64,000 bases of DNA, taken from NCBI RefSeq assembly GCF_037975245.1, contig NC_092568.1, forward strand, positions 5,988,501-6,052,500, read 5' to 3'. This DNA is from Apostichopus japonicus (Eukaryota > Echinodermata > Holothuroidea > Aspidochirotida > Stichopodidae). The notes under the pieces were generated by a model. It searched no databases and was not told the DNA's origin. It saw only the letters and a program-made list of their open reading frames with translations. Both the position numbers and the translations under genes were made by a program. Numbering within the stretch: position 1 is the stretch's first letter; the number at the start of each line of letters is the position of its first letter. Below, one piece after another: positions 34,881 to 46,572 of this stretch.

Positions 34881-34989
34881 CGTATCTAAACTTTAAGTAT
34901 AAGTTTAAATTGAAGAGAAATATGTACTCTGTGTGTGATATCTATATATACTAGCAGAGACTTACCCTAATGAGGAAAGAATACGATAC

Positions 34990-35166
34990 CTTTAAAAACG
35001 ATACGTGGGTTGTCCAACGACTTGCATTCGTATTTCTCGTTCCAACTGCTTGCTGCTGATTCTCTATAGAGAGCAGAATAACACAAAACAGGTGCAGTGG
35101 TATAAGACTAATAGAGGCTGCCAAGGAGGTCAAGATTAGTTCAACTACAATCAAATCCAACACATA
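34990..35166 (-). CDS. hydrophobic internal exon, probably same membrane-protein gene
   Basis: A 59-codon exon has a strong acceptor (TTCCATTCTTTACAG) and a donor AAG|GTATCG, phase 0 at both ends. It encodes a membrane span (VLDLIVVELILTSLAASISL, then IPLHLFCVILLSI) followed by a polar part with NASRWTTHVSFLK. It lies on the same strand as, and is phase compatible with, the exon at 27372. I infer an upstream exon of that gene; the join is not proven. No family is recognised. Confidence 0.5.
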
Positions 35167-36062
35167 CTGTAAAGAATGGAATTTCTTGCTCAAAAATCTA
35201 CAGAACAGCTATATAGATATATATATATAGGCTACACCGCGGTTCCTACCGAACATAGCTTGCGCTAGCTACATGTCTAGTAAACTACAGAGTACAGACT
35301 AGCACGAATAATACACAACCGAACGGAGGCAATTTCACAGCAGGTGAGTTTTCACTTTGAGATCTGGAAGGTAAAAGAAATCCTAGTAATCTCAGGGGAA
35401 CTACTTTTCCCATTGTTGTTACGTACACGAACGGCTTTAGCAAAGCACGATGCTGAAATACCATTTCATTGCCACATGGATGTTATAAGGTTAGATGTGT
35501 TCTCGATTTGTGATTCTTCCCGCGTGTCGGCAAGCAACTTAAAGGTATATATACCGATTCTTTCTTTTCAATTATCCCAGATAATATATGTTACGTTTAA
35601 ACGGTCCATACCAAATAATTTTATGGGGAAGGGAAATGGGAAGAGAAAGTTTGTTACCAAATTCAAATGTGGACCTTCTCACGAAAGAGGTTTTTAATTG
35701 TTCTGTACACCAATATTCTGTTATAACAGTAGCCGAATGTAGGCCTATACAGTAAGATAATAATTCCATTAACTCTTGGAAGGTTCTTTTTAGATATGGA
35801 ACTAGAGACGTGTGAGGAAGGGGGTAGTGCAACCTGATTAACACCCCCCCCCCCCCCGCCTTGATCTTATACTGATAGTATAGGGAAGATCGAATATCGC
35901 CGTTCGTAAATATTTTCAGTATATTTCCTCCGGGTGACGATAAGTTTATATAGGTCTGAGATTGAGTCAGCTTATGTTGGACCTTCATGTTTCAGCTATA
36001 AGAACATAACGTAAGATCATGTGCAGTATCTGTTTTTTCAGCTTAATATCTGTTCCCTTTCG

Positions 36063-36209
36063 AGGGGAATCGTGATACACATGTTGCCTGACGATGATTA
36101 CACAGTCACAGTCTCGATGCAAGGGGACTGGGGCTGAGAGCGGATCAGTCGTTCGGTTGTTTCGGGTTTTTCGTGCCCGGGTTCTTTCCTGGGTGACTTT
36201 TCTTAAAAA
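36063..36209 (+). repeat. direct repeat, copy 1
   Basis: Aligns with 36703-36841 in the same orientation, sharing CGGATCAGTCGTTCGGTT, TTTTTCGTGCCCGGGT and GACTTTTCTTA. Identity is high but with small indels. Confidence 0.85.
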
Positions 36210-36702
36210 TTATATACGGTGTGAAATATTGCATAACATTAAAATTCGTTTCAATTAACACGCAAATGTAATTGACGTTGATATCCAAAATATGTAAAGA
36301 GTTAGTGTGAGCATAACATTACTGAACAGCCGTCTATACGGAGTAGTTTTTTCTTCTTTCACCGCATTGTATTGTAAAAGTAGAGGCCTATATTAAAGCA
36401 GCTATCGTCACGTGGTCAATATCTGCGAATAAAATTAACGATACGGACACGGTCATGAAGCAACCAAATTTGAAGATTTGACGAAGAGATTATTTGAACA
36501 GAGAGTATTCAAAAAGGTTTCCTAATTAGCGAGTGAGAAGGGCATTCCTTAGTCTAAAGGCTTACCAATACGGTGCTAAAAGCTTACAAGATCTTGAAAA
36601 ACACAATGGAAGTCTGAGAGATATATATTCAACTTTCACATCGTTTTGTATAGTTCTGTTAGACACCCACCCCACCTTTTGGCAAAGAGCATGTGCAGCA
36701 GT

Positions 36703-36841
36703 ATGTTCCCCGGTGTATCGGGGAACCGTGATACACACCTGACGATGACAGCCACATTCTCGTTACAAGGGGACTGGGCTGAGAACGGATCAGTCGTTCG
36801 GTTTTTCGTGCCCGGGTCCTTCCTTGGTTGACTTTTCTTAA
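36703..36841 (+). repeat. direct repeat, copy 2
   Basis: Second copy of the 36063-36209 segment, about 640 bases downstream. Both end at GACTTTTCTTA and then diverge, so GACTTTTCTTA marks a true boundary. Confidence 0.85.
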
Positions 36842-36847
36842 CATGTA

Positions 36848-36911
36848 ACCCAACCCCACCCAGCCCACCCAGCCCACCCTAGCCCACATCAGCCCACCTC
36901 AGCCCACCTCA
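36848..36911. repeat. ~10 bp tandem repeat (CAGCCCACCT)
   Basis: Six or so imperfect copies of CAGCCCACC[C/T] follow directly on repeat copy 2. Confidence 0.85.
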
Positions 36912-37416
36912 TACATACTGGACCAAGTATCCGCTAATACGTTACATTGTATTTGACAAATGTATCGTAAAATGACATTACTTCGTCATGAAAATGCAAA
37001 AACCTGAACATGCATATAGATACAGTATGAGAATAATGAGCCGACTAATATGCAATGTTATAAAATCCTGCCAATTGTGTTGTTTACATCACCTGCTGAT
37101 GATTGGCTAACTTCTCATAAACTAATCACACCTACCGGTTCCTGGAGGTACCAAAACAAACAAATAACTAAAGTTAGCAAACGTTACCTGTTGTTGACCA
37201 GTGACTGAGAAGTTACTGTTAGGTTTTAATTGAATAATGTATCAAGATTAGACTGTAGGCCTACTGATGAATGCAGCTCTGATAGACATTGTTCTTTAAA
37301 ATGTTCATAATGTCACGAAATGGAACTTTTATCATGTCTGTATAAGCCTATATGTTATTAAATCTTTGTGATGATAATAATAAAGATATATAATTAAATA
37401 AAAAAATAATAATAAG

Positions 37417-37420
<4 letters not shown>

Positions 37421-37490
<70 letters not shown>
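37421..37490. repeat. (TA)n microsatellite
   Basis: About 35 uninterrupted TA dinucleotides. Confidence 0.98.
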
Positions 37491-37493
<3 letters not shown>

Positions 37494-40002
37494 TTCAGTG
37501 CCCCTCAGTTAAGCCATCTTTCATTTGGGTATTCGATATTAACAAAAGAATTTACAACCCACTAGAGATCACAACAACCATTGTATTCGGTCGCACACAA
37601 TCACCAGTCTACACCTGTGCAGGACCTTTGACAACACCCGTGTTTCGCACAACGATAAAAGCCGTACGCAATTGACATTGTGTATTTAGAGTAAACTACG
37701 GGCAATGTGTTTGTCACTAATAACTACGCAAGTTGACAATATTATAGGTATTTTAATAGACTTAGTGGGTACAGATATGCCTTGTGTTGGAATTAAATTC
37801 CGCAGTAGATAACATGTAGCGAGAAGATCGGAAAAGTGCAGAATTACGTGTTTAATACCTACATTCGGATGCAGCAACCAATCATATATATATATTGAAC
37901 AAATCCACCTGATAAATGGTGAGTTTCAACATTACAACTCATATATTAACATTGTATAGTATACAGCTGAGAGATTAATATAGGCTAAGTCGTTCATAGA
38001 GCGTAGAGCGCCTACTACATGTTAATTGTATATGTGGGGCAGTAATGTGCGTGCAGTAAGGTGCGTAATTTGAGTCTTACAAAGGCCTTTGGGCCTTTTT
38101 TTTTTTTGCTTCTAAGACGTCCAGGTCCTGTTAGTTCAGCATGGACGTATGCCAGGAGGAATGCATGCATATATAGTTCAGTGTTTCCGAGATAAGAGTT
38201 TTGTGGGTTCGTGGGGGTTGTTGTCGTACGTAGGCTATACATTGATCCAATTCAAGGAACAGGCGTAAACATATAGCTTGGCAATTTATAACCTAAATAT
38301 ACTTCAGAATGCAAATTTTTATTCTGAGAGAGGCCCACATGGTAGTCGGCTTCAACGATCCTTTAAAAAAAAACCTAAGAAAACACATTGGGAAAGAAAT
38401 GTTTCGTAGGCTATATCATTAATTGATGCTAACCAAACATATAGACGTGACCAACGAATATATCGTTCATTCGACACAGGTAAGATACATTTTAAAACAC
38501 AACGTCTTAAACTTGCTTCTTTAGTTCGCAAATGCGAGCAACTGACCCTTAGGAAACGCAATTAATACAGGGTATCGTAAGCCTGACGAGATTGCATGGG
38601 AGCTAGAGTAGTGCGAGGGTGGGAAGGTTGGAGATCTGTACCTCTAAATACATGCCAGTCATTCAGTTTTCATTCACTGGACTAAAACAACCTGTTAATT
38701 AATTATGCTGCACCTTGAGACGATTTATATATAACAGCCCACCCACCCCTCCCTCCACCCAACGACTGTAATTATGACTGCAGTGTTGGCTTAGATAGAA
38801 GCGCCCATGCATCGTTCAAACCAATGAACAATTGCTAATTCCTACAGTCAGTGTTCATGAACCTACTGTTTTTTGTGTGTTGTCTTATAGTGAACTTGCG
38901 AGAAAAAAATGCAATAACGTTAATTATTTCTATATCATTACAGGATGGTCATACATATAGGCCTACCTGCATTGGTTGTAAGTAAACCACTTATATAAAC
39001 TCTACCCTTATAATGCAGTATAGCATATTGTCTTCATTTTATTCTGAATGGCATATAATATATTACTTATAGGCCTATTGTACAGATTTATGAACACTCG
39101 ATATGTGTATAGCAAGTGGCTATATTAACAATTAGTAATAATATAAATATAATACAATTAATTTCATCTAATTTCAAGACACGTGATTCTTACAGGAAGA
39201 CTTAAGGAACAAAACTGAATTTGATATACACTGTCGACCGTTCCAAAACACTGTCATCACTGCACGTTGTATTTCTATACCACTTTTAATTTGGGAAAAG
39301 ACCTTTAAATACATGATACTCAGCAAAGATGTGTTGGGTACTTATAGTGTAACATTCAGACCGTTAGCTCAATTCCATTCAGCATATGAGTTAATTAGAC
39401 TCTTTGTTTATGACCTCAAATAAGTTACTGTACAGTACAAATTTGCCAAGGACAAATGGTGTTGAATGTCAGCCCAAGTATGACAGATGTTTATAAAAGA
39501 ATACTTTTGTAGAATTATTAGTTATAAAAGAATTGATTAGATTAACATCAACGCTTGTTGTGGGGAAACGTATTCATCTATTATTATAATTTTATAATTA
39601 AAGGGGCATTCCATAGATTCAGCGTAGTTTAAGGTGAAAATCTTGAAACAGGATTCGCTTTAGAAACATTAATAGCATACACTCAAATGATCCAATTTAG
39701 ACTACAGTATATGACATATCAAATCTAACATTCTGCCTCAAGTCTTTCGTTAATTTGTGGACATTTATTCTCTCCGTGTTGATTAACCTCTCCATGTTGA
39801 TTAACCAACACGTCGTAATAAACAGTTTCTGCCAAATCAATGTTCCGTCCTCAGCACCATGAGCGTATTCCCAAAATAATGAATGTTATGTATATATCCA
39901 TCATCCAATGGAGCACCATCTCGCACCACCTGGCACCATCTTGAACCATCTTGTATTATCTTTTGCAACAACCGCAGAGACGTAGATATATAGGCCTATA
40001 TA

Positions 40003-40795
40003 CAGGGGCGTATCCAGGATTTTCTAACCCGGGGGCGCGAATGACTATCTAAGCGGAGCGCCACCATCGAAAATTTTGGCCGAAAATGCCTCCCAGATCG
40101 CTGGAAATGGCACTACCCACGACCATGGGTTGGCGCGAAGCGTACAAGAAAATTTTGGCCAAAAATGCCTCCCAGATCGCTGGAAATGACACTTTCCATG
40201 CCTTGTAAGTTTCATCTAAGCATTTTCTATTTTGAAATTACTAGCGATATCATAAAATCATATGCTCGGGGGGGGGGGGGGGCGGTCGCCCCCTTCCCAA
40301 AATGCGTCATGTTCCCCGACGACTCGGTCGAGACCTGCCACAGTTGGTTTCATAGCACAATTGTTTAAGGCGTCCATACACACACACGCGTTATGATAGA
40401 CAATATATATATAGTATATATATAGATACATTAGTAAGAGAGAAAAAAATGGAAACGTCCAAAATAGAGTTGTCGGTGTAAGGGGTAGGGTGAGGCGCAC
40501 GCCCCTTCCGAAATCCTCGAACCGTCACTGGCTACCCGGCTATGTGTATATAATAGGGATCAGCGCTGTGATGATGTCACTGTTCCTCGTTCTCTTCCCG
40601 GTGTCTTGGCGTTTTTCTTTTACTCCCTCCTTTTTTCCTTTTTCTCTCTTTCTTCTTTTTCTTTTCCCTTCCTTCCTCTCCTTCCTCCTCTTTTTTTCCC
40701 CTCTTTTTTCCCTTTTTTCTTCTCTTTTTTTTCTCTCCTCTTTTTCTTACCCGGGGGGCGCGCGCCCCCAACGCCCTCCCCTGGATACGCGTCTG
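40003..40795. mobile_element. hAT-like non-autonomous element (~793 bp)
   Basis: The left end CAGGGGCGTATCCAGG is matched in reverse at the right end (CAGACGCGTATCCAGGGG). Both ends carry a CCCGGGGG.CGCG segment inside. It holds an internal 77-base tandem duplication (GCCTCCCAGATCGCTGGAAA at about 40088 and 40167), the family core shared with three other places in the window, a poly-G run at 40268 and a 150-base pyrimidine tract at about 40610-40750. Flanking 8-mers match only partly, so the insertion is old. Confidence 0.7.
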
Positions 40796-42440
40796 AATAT
40801 ATGTTATAAGAAAGAAGCGCGCTGATTATACATACTAATTAATTAATTACTGTTCAAGGGTTTTCTTTATATGAAAAATTAATAATTACGGCACTGAATG
40901 TGACCAGGAAGAGAATGCCAAATTTTATCTCACTCATACCTAAACCAGAATGTTTTGGATTATTTTGGTCTAGTATAGCAAATCTTGTACTGAGAGGACA
41001 GTAACCGTATCGTAGAAGGGTATAGAATGAGCTAGTGTCGCGGGTCACTGAGTATAATATCAGGGAGTTGGACCTTTTTCTATATAGGGGCCTAGACAGA
41101 CTTCTCTTTTAGGGAGCCCTGATCATTTATGATCATTTGGGGATGGGGGCGGCGGACACAATTCTTTATTATATATATTTGGGGGGGAGGCTGGCGTGGC
41201 TACGCCATAGGTTTGCTAGTACCATATATGATCTATCAAGCATCCCAGGTCATTGCTCTATGTCATTAAATCTCCAGGTTCGCTGATTAAGTTTAAACTT
41301 GCTTTTACGCTGGAGATTTGAGCAGCAGTGTGGAATTCGGAAAAACGTGCCATTCGATCCGGATTTATACCGTAAACAGGCCCATGGGGATCGCTTCTGT
41401 CTGCTCTCGTTATTTGTTATGGCCTATATTTCACACTTGCACGGTAACCCGCGTGCTACGGTCCTACAGATATATACTAAACATTCCACTGACGACATCA
41501 TTTCTAAGCAGTTTCTGGTATGGTGGATACAAACAATGGCCTTATACAACTAGCGAGGCACAAATTAAATATATAATCGAGCAGTTATATCTAGTTTTAA
41601 GTGCTTAAGTTACAATTAACATCTTCTGTGATGATGGTTCTGTCATGTTTGGTGGTGAGTTAGTCGATCGAATATGATGTAGAATTTCAAGTAAACTTCG
41701 GTATTATATAGTGTAAATACCGACAAGCCTCTATATATCATGATGAGCACGTGCTAATAAAAAGTCATAAAATGCGGGTTGAATAATTTACATTAAATTA
41801 AACAAGATTCACTAATTAATAGCCCGTGTATTTGATTGTCTACTATTGTATTGTTGGTGTCCATATTGATATTATTCAAGTTGATAAACAATCATTCGAA
41901 TCTGGTTTCAATTGTAAAAGACAAAATAGACCATTTTGAATAACTACGAATTCAAATTTAACTTAGAATTAACATTAGGCCTATACATAGAGAAAGTTTA
42001 AAATAAGTGCAGTTATTATACGCCGTAGGTCTAGCCTTTATTTCACTTGGTACGCCAGGTTCTCACAATATAGGTTCAATGCTCCGCAAACTTAAAAGAA
42101 CTGTTGAATCCCGTTAATTACAGCATTTTTGCAGTATTAACTTGTATAGTTGACCAGCCTCTCCTCCTGTATACGTTACAGTTCACCGGTTACCGCCAAA
42201 CATTATCCTGGGAAATGAAAGGGGAAATCACAATTCCGATCCCCCCTCCCCCCCCCCCCCCCCATTTTGGTCAAAATATTTCGAAGAGTTAAGATCCATG
42301 TTTAATCATATCAGCAACTTATAGAAAATTCTTCATTATATCTTAGTTATAAATTCATCACGAAAATTAACTTATACTGTTAAGCGTTAAAGCGTGAAAT
42401 ACAAAATGTATGTATAATTTCAACGTCGGCAAGTTTTACG
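40796..42440. other. no gene seen
   Basis: AT-rich. Overlapping 84- and 96-codon plus frames at 41299-41608 are mutually exclusive and domain-less. A poly-C run lies at about 42241-42263. Confidence 0.5.
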
Positions 42441-42445
42441 CATGG

Positions 42446-42912
42446 GTAACTACTTGACTCAAGTCGTAGACTTAGTTTGGACACTATGACCTAATACACT
42501 ATGACATTACTGACCAGTAGATTTGAGATAGTCGATCAGTCCAGCTTATCAGTCACTTGAGATACTATACTTGTCGTGATTCATAAAGTTAGTTGGGACA
42601 CTATCACCTTGTGCGCAATGACATGACTGACCACTGCAAAGCACATTTTAGTTAAAGTCGATCAGTCTGATATCAACTAGTTCAGCTACTACTTGACGTG
42701 AGTCCTAAAGTAAGTCCGGCCACTATGACCTAGTCGGCACTGACATGACTGACCACTGCAAACCTCATTTTAGTTAAAGTCGATCAGTCTGATATCAATC
42801 AGCTCAGCTACTACTGGACGTGAGCCAGAAAGTTAGTTGGGACACTATGACCTAGTCCGCAATGACATGACTGACCACAATTCAGATTTCTATTAGTCGA
42901 TCAGATATGACT
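42446..42912. repeat. ~118 bp tandem repeat, 4 copies
   Basis: The word TTAGTTGGGACACTATGACC (and variants) recurs near 42472, 42589, 42710 and 42833, each followed by ATGACATGACTGACCA and AGTCGATCAGTC. The middle copies are most alike. Confidence 0.92.
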
Positions 42913-43412
42913 CATTATTTACTCAATAATTCTTCAAACATTTAACGACCAGTTGATATTCAAACCAATTATGCCGTTGTTTGGTATATATTGCATACAC
43001 TGGTTATGATAACTCACTACACACGCCGTGTACACTAGAAATCTGAAGCTGGTTCAATCGACCATTTGCTAACGGTAATAAAATTTAGATATAAATGAAT
43101 ATATTCTCTCGCTCACTGCACGACTGTACGAAAAGAATTTAATGTCTGGATTTAATTATTTGCATATATAAAATCTCAATGCAGAATATTCGAAGTCGAA
43201 GATTCAGGAAGAGGTGCCAATATTTGAACGAAAGTTCAGCATGAAAGTCAACAACCAAGGCACCCAAAGTGTTTCTATGGAAACGACTATCGCCATGAAA
43301 AATACACTTCAGCCCCAATATATGTTGGTATTTTGTTTACATCACACCAGTGTTTTCAACCTGCTGACAGGCTGTTCTTTTCGGTGCACATTCGTAACCA
43401 CACATACACAGA

Positions 43413-43416
43413 CATA

Positions 43417-43482
<66 letters not shown>

Positions 43483-43508
43483 CACATATATACATATATA
43501 TCTATCTA

Positions 43509-43603
<95 letters not shown>
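43413..43603. repeat. long (TA)n microsatellite
   Basis: About 190 bases of TA repeats with interruptions (TACACA, TCTATCTATC) between 43480 and 43512. It accounts for the Ile-Tyr frames on both strands. Confidence 0.98.
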
Positions 43604-44355
43604 GCAGTGTTCGTGCGGAGGATCAATGATATACTTGTGTGAATCCGGCCAGGAATAGACTATGGGAGATAAATGGAATAATTTTAGTGACGAAATTATT
43701 GTTATTATCAGAAGACATGACTGCATACAAAGTTGATTGACTGAGACAATAAAGTGACATACAGAGAAAAGGAAGACGAGATTATTCCTGTAAGACAAGA
43801 GGATATAGGTTTGAAAATACCAAATCATTGTACATATGATGATGATGAGGAAATAGTTGCGTGGAGACAGGTAAGCTCGTAAACAGCTGTTTCTATGTAA
43901 CATAAAAATCTACAAATTTTACGGTCGGGGAATGGGAGCTTTCGTCCTACCGCACACTATACAGCGGTTGCCTACTCAAATAATGCCACCCCCCCCCCCG
44001 GTCCTATCCCTGTCACCTAGAACTTTTGAGGTGATTTCATACTTCTATATCCTTAAGTTAAAGCGTCTGTATTTGAATATCACTTGCTTTAGTCTCCACG
44101 CACACATTCATGTTCTTTCTGTATCTGTATCTGTTTTTTTTTAATGTTTTTTATGCTTTGCGTCCGTGTTTTTAGATGTCTAGCAACATAGGCATTTTCT
44201 CTTTCATAAGTTGCCAAACACTCCCTTCTTCCAACCTGCAGATGATCCAGTCTAGAATCACGGACCCGGGTCTCAATACCTTCTCTGAACTTAATCTAAT
44301 ATTTCGTGACATATAGGCTGGTTCGCGTATTAAGAAGACAACAACAAGAACAAAA
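43604..44355. other. no supported gene on plus; minus frame at 44172-44423
   Basis: A minus-strand 83-codon frame with an ATG (MKCTVGVIRSLVCFT) has a strong N-terminal hydrophobic span, as in type II membrane proteins. It overlaps the plus-strand exon at 44356, and only one is likely real. No splice partner is found for it. Confidence 0.3.
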
Positions 44356-46572
44356 ATGCAAGAAAGGGTTACCAAGATTGTGAAGCAAACGAGCGATCGT
44401 ATGACACCCACAGTGCACTTCACAAACCGTAGAACTCAATCGACTGAGAGTTTGGTGGCAGAAGAAGAACTGGAAAATGAAGATAATCCCGAAGTGACGC
44501 TAAAAGACTCTACCGTGGAAATCGTTATTTCAGAGGTCGACCAAGGGGGACATACGGACAATGATGGACATAAAGATGATGAAAGCACGGATAACACTGA
44601 GAAGAAAAATATCACATTTTGGAGTATATTGAAATGGGTAAGTATTGGTTCTATATACTGTATAACACAATAAATATTTATCGGCGGGGTGGTGTGGGGT
44701 GGGGAGGGGGTATTTCTTTGGTAGGAGTGCCAGTGTGTGTGTGTGTGTGTATCATACGTGATTCTGTATCGTACGTGATACTCATATCGTACGTGATACA
44801 ATATAATACGTGATGATGTATGTCATCGAATCATCCCAAAGAGCGCAATCTTTTCCCTGAACAGTCAGGCAACTAACAACAATTTAAACCCTAATTGTTT
44901 GTGAACGTGCTTCAAGAAGAGAACTGCTTACGTTGATGTTCGTGACCGTAAATATCGTGGACAGAAAGATTTGAATTACCCTTCAAATACGTAGCACGTG
45001 TCTGATGTATCAACATGATGACATGACATGTGGTCCCATGCGTGCCTATTCTCTATACGTCTGCTTTTACGAACTTATACTTATAAACTCTTTTAACTGA
45101 AATATTAAGATATCACTGTTTTTGGGCTGGAAAAATGTACCTGTGTGTTAGAGCAATACGGACCTTTCAAAGAATTCCTCTAAAACAAGAATAGTTTCTA
45201 GCTAGATATATTATTACCGCGTATGCTTGATATGCTAAAATAGTCACAACGCTTCAATGAGGTACTATGATCAATTTCTAAAGTTTATATCTCAGCATCG
45301 GAATCTGCAATAAGATGGAATTAGACCAATATGTTTCTCTTTACTTGCTCTGTATTACAAGTGTTAAACAAGAGAATCTTACCCCTTTAAGAATGATAAT
45401 AATAATAATATTTCGTTAAAGCTTCTAGGAAACAGTGTGTGCTAAGGAAGGTCCAAGTTCAATATATTTCGGTACCACGAAGCAAGGGTGTTTTGCCCCA
45501 CTTCGAGGTCCCAATGACCTGAAAGCATTAGTTTGGTTTTGATATGGCCAAGTCCAAATTTATTGATCAATTCGATAATCTTGATATGAAACAGTCCAAA
45601 GTTGACTGACAATTGTGTGAAACAAATAATTGCATATTAATTGAATATCAAAACAAGTTCACCTTTGAAAAGACTGACAAACCGTCGATCAAAATCATGG
45701 GTAATCTCACAAATGATGAATGAAACTACAACCTGCCTGTATAGACGTTGTATGGTATGGTAGCTGTTTGAATAGGCTCTCACAAACCAAGTTATTTCTA
45801 TAATCACGTAACCCTTAAAGGGTGTGAAGACTCGCGCAAAAAGAAACGTCTAATGCCGGTAATCTGACCTAGCTTCGAATGAGGTGTAACAGAAGTGTTA
45901 GACACCACCATCGATCCCAGAAAATACACACAGCTTGCTACCGTCGGTAATTAGACACTATAGTTTACACTCAGTACATACAGCTGCGGTCAATACCCAC
46001 ATCACAGTGTACAAACGATACAGCGATGGACATCTCATGTCCAGCTAAAGATAACAAGGTATCACGTTTCATTACTGTCTGCATTTTGTAGCGACAAGGG
46101 AATTTTTTTTGCAAGCAACGGAAAGTTAACTTTTTAAAGATGGCGGCACGCTGTTTGGGGCGAGTCTTCAGTGCCTTTAAGGCCATTGTATCATTGCAAC
46201 CTGCCTGTAGACATTGCATGCAGTAACTGTTTCGCATATGCTCTCACAAACTAACTAAGTTATTTCTATTCTTCACGTAACAATGTATCATTTTCATAAT
46301 ACTGCACGTAGTTACAGACTTGGTGCATGTTTGCCTGAATCGTCGCCTGAAGAAACAGCATATCTATCGTTGAAAATGCTTCGTCTCTTCTCTCTTTCCA
46401 GCTTCGGAAGAATTTAAGATTACGTAAATGGTTCGGACGCGGTTTGCTGGCGTTTGGCCAGGGTTTCATGTACACGTCACCGATGTCTGCAACTGTCGTA
46501 GTGGCCCAGGGAATGAACACCCGAAATCATATATACAAAGGGTCGAGTGGCGCGACCACTCACTACTTCTGA
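44356..46572 (+). CDS. possible two-exon gene, unrecognised
   Basis: Exon 1 (44356-44637) opens with an ATG (ACAAAAATGC) and encodes 94 residues: a basic start MQERVTKIVKQ, then an acidic, Ser/Thr/Asp-rich middle, then NITFWSILKW. It ends at a consensus donor TGG|GTAAGT, phase 0. Exon 2 (46402-46572) follows an excellent acceptor (GTCTCTTCTCTCTTTCCAG), continues in phase 0 with LRKNLRLRKWFGRGLLAFGQ, then GFMYTSPMSATVVVAQG, and ends in TGA. The product would be 150 residues, or longer if exon 2 is spliced on. The GRGLLAFGQGFMYTSP part faintly resembles a transporter helix pair, but I would not name a family. The intron contains the 45730-46285 repeat block. Confidence 0.4.
45730..46285. mobile_element. 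element with inverted ends flanked by ~80 bp direct repeats
   Basis: The inner part (45814-46181) has inverted ends CTTAAAGGGTGTGAAGACTCGC and, reversed, CTTAAAGGCACTGAAGACTC followed by GC. Outside it, 45731-45808 and about 46196-46281 are direct copies of the same segment (CAACCTGCCTGTA, then GCTCTCACAAAC, then AAGTTATTTCTA and CACGTAAC). The layout is A-B-A'. Either a DNA element sits between duplicated flanks, or the whole is a partial tandem duplication of a larger repeat. No protein is encoded. Confidence 0.7.

Larger units (their letters stand above)
32598..34989. other. non-coding with degenerate repeat array
   Basis: No gene is seen. From about 33720 the words TGTGAGTATGTCTAGCTAGAT and relatives recur irregularly, and the array is interrupted by a hAT-like element. 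Confidence 0.6.
35167..40002. other. long stretch without supported genes
   Basis: Mostly AT-rich DNA. It holds a poly-C run at about 35844-35858, the direct repeat pair at 36063 and 36703, a short CAGCCCACCT array (36848-36911) and a (TA)n run. Frames such as 35344-35697 plus and 35572-35988 minus overlap each other and show no domain. Confidence 0.5.

Noticed and set aside
35344-35988. Overlapping plus and minus frames of 117 and 138 codons
   Set aside because: Mutually overlapping, domain-less, and the minus one runs through a poly-C/G tract.
36063-36841. Long terminal repeats of a retroelement
   Set aside because: The repeats are short, lack TG...CA ends and a primer-binding site, and nothing between them resembles retroelement coding sequence.
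40490-40825. Phe/Ser/Leu-rich or Lys/Glu-rich proteins
   Set aside because: Translations of the pyrimidine tract inside the hAT-like element.
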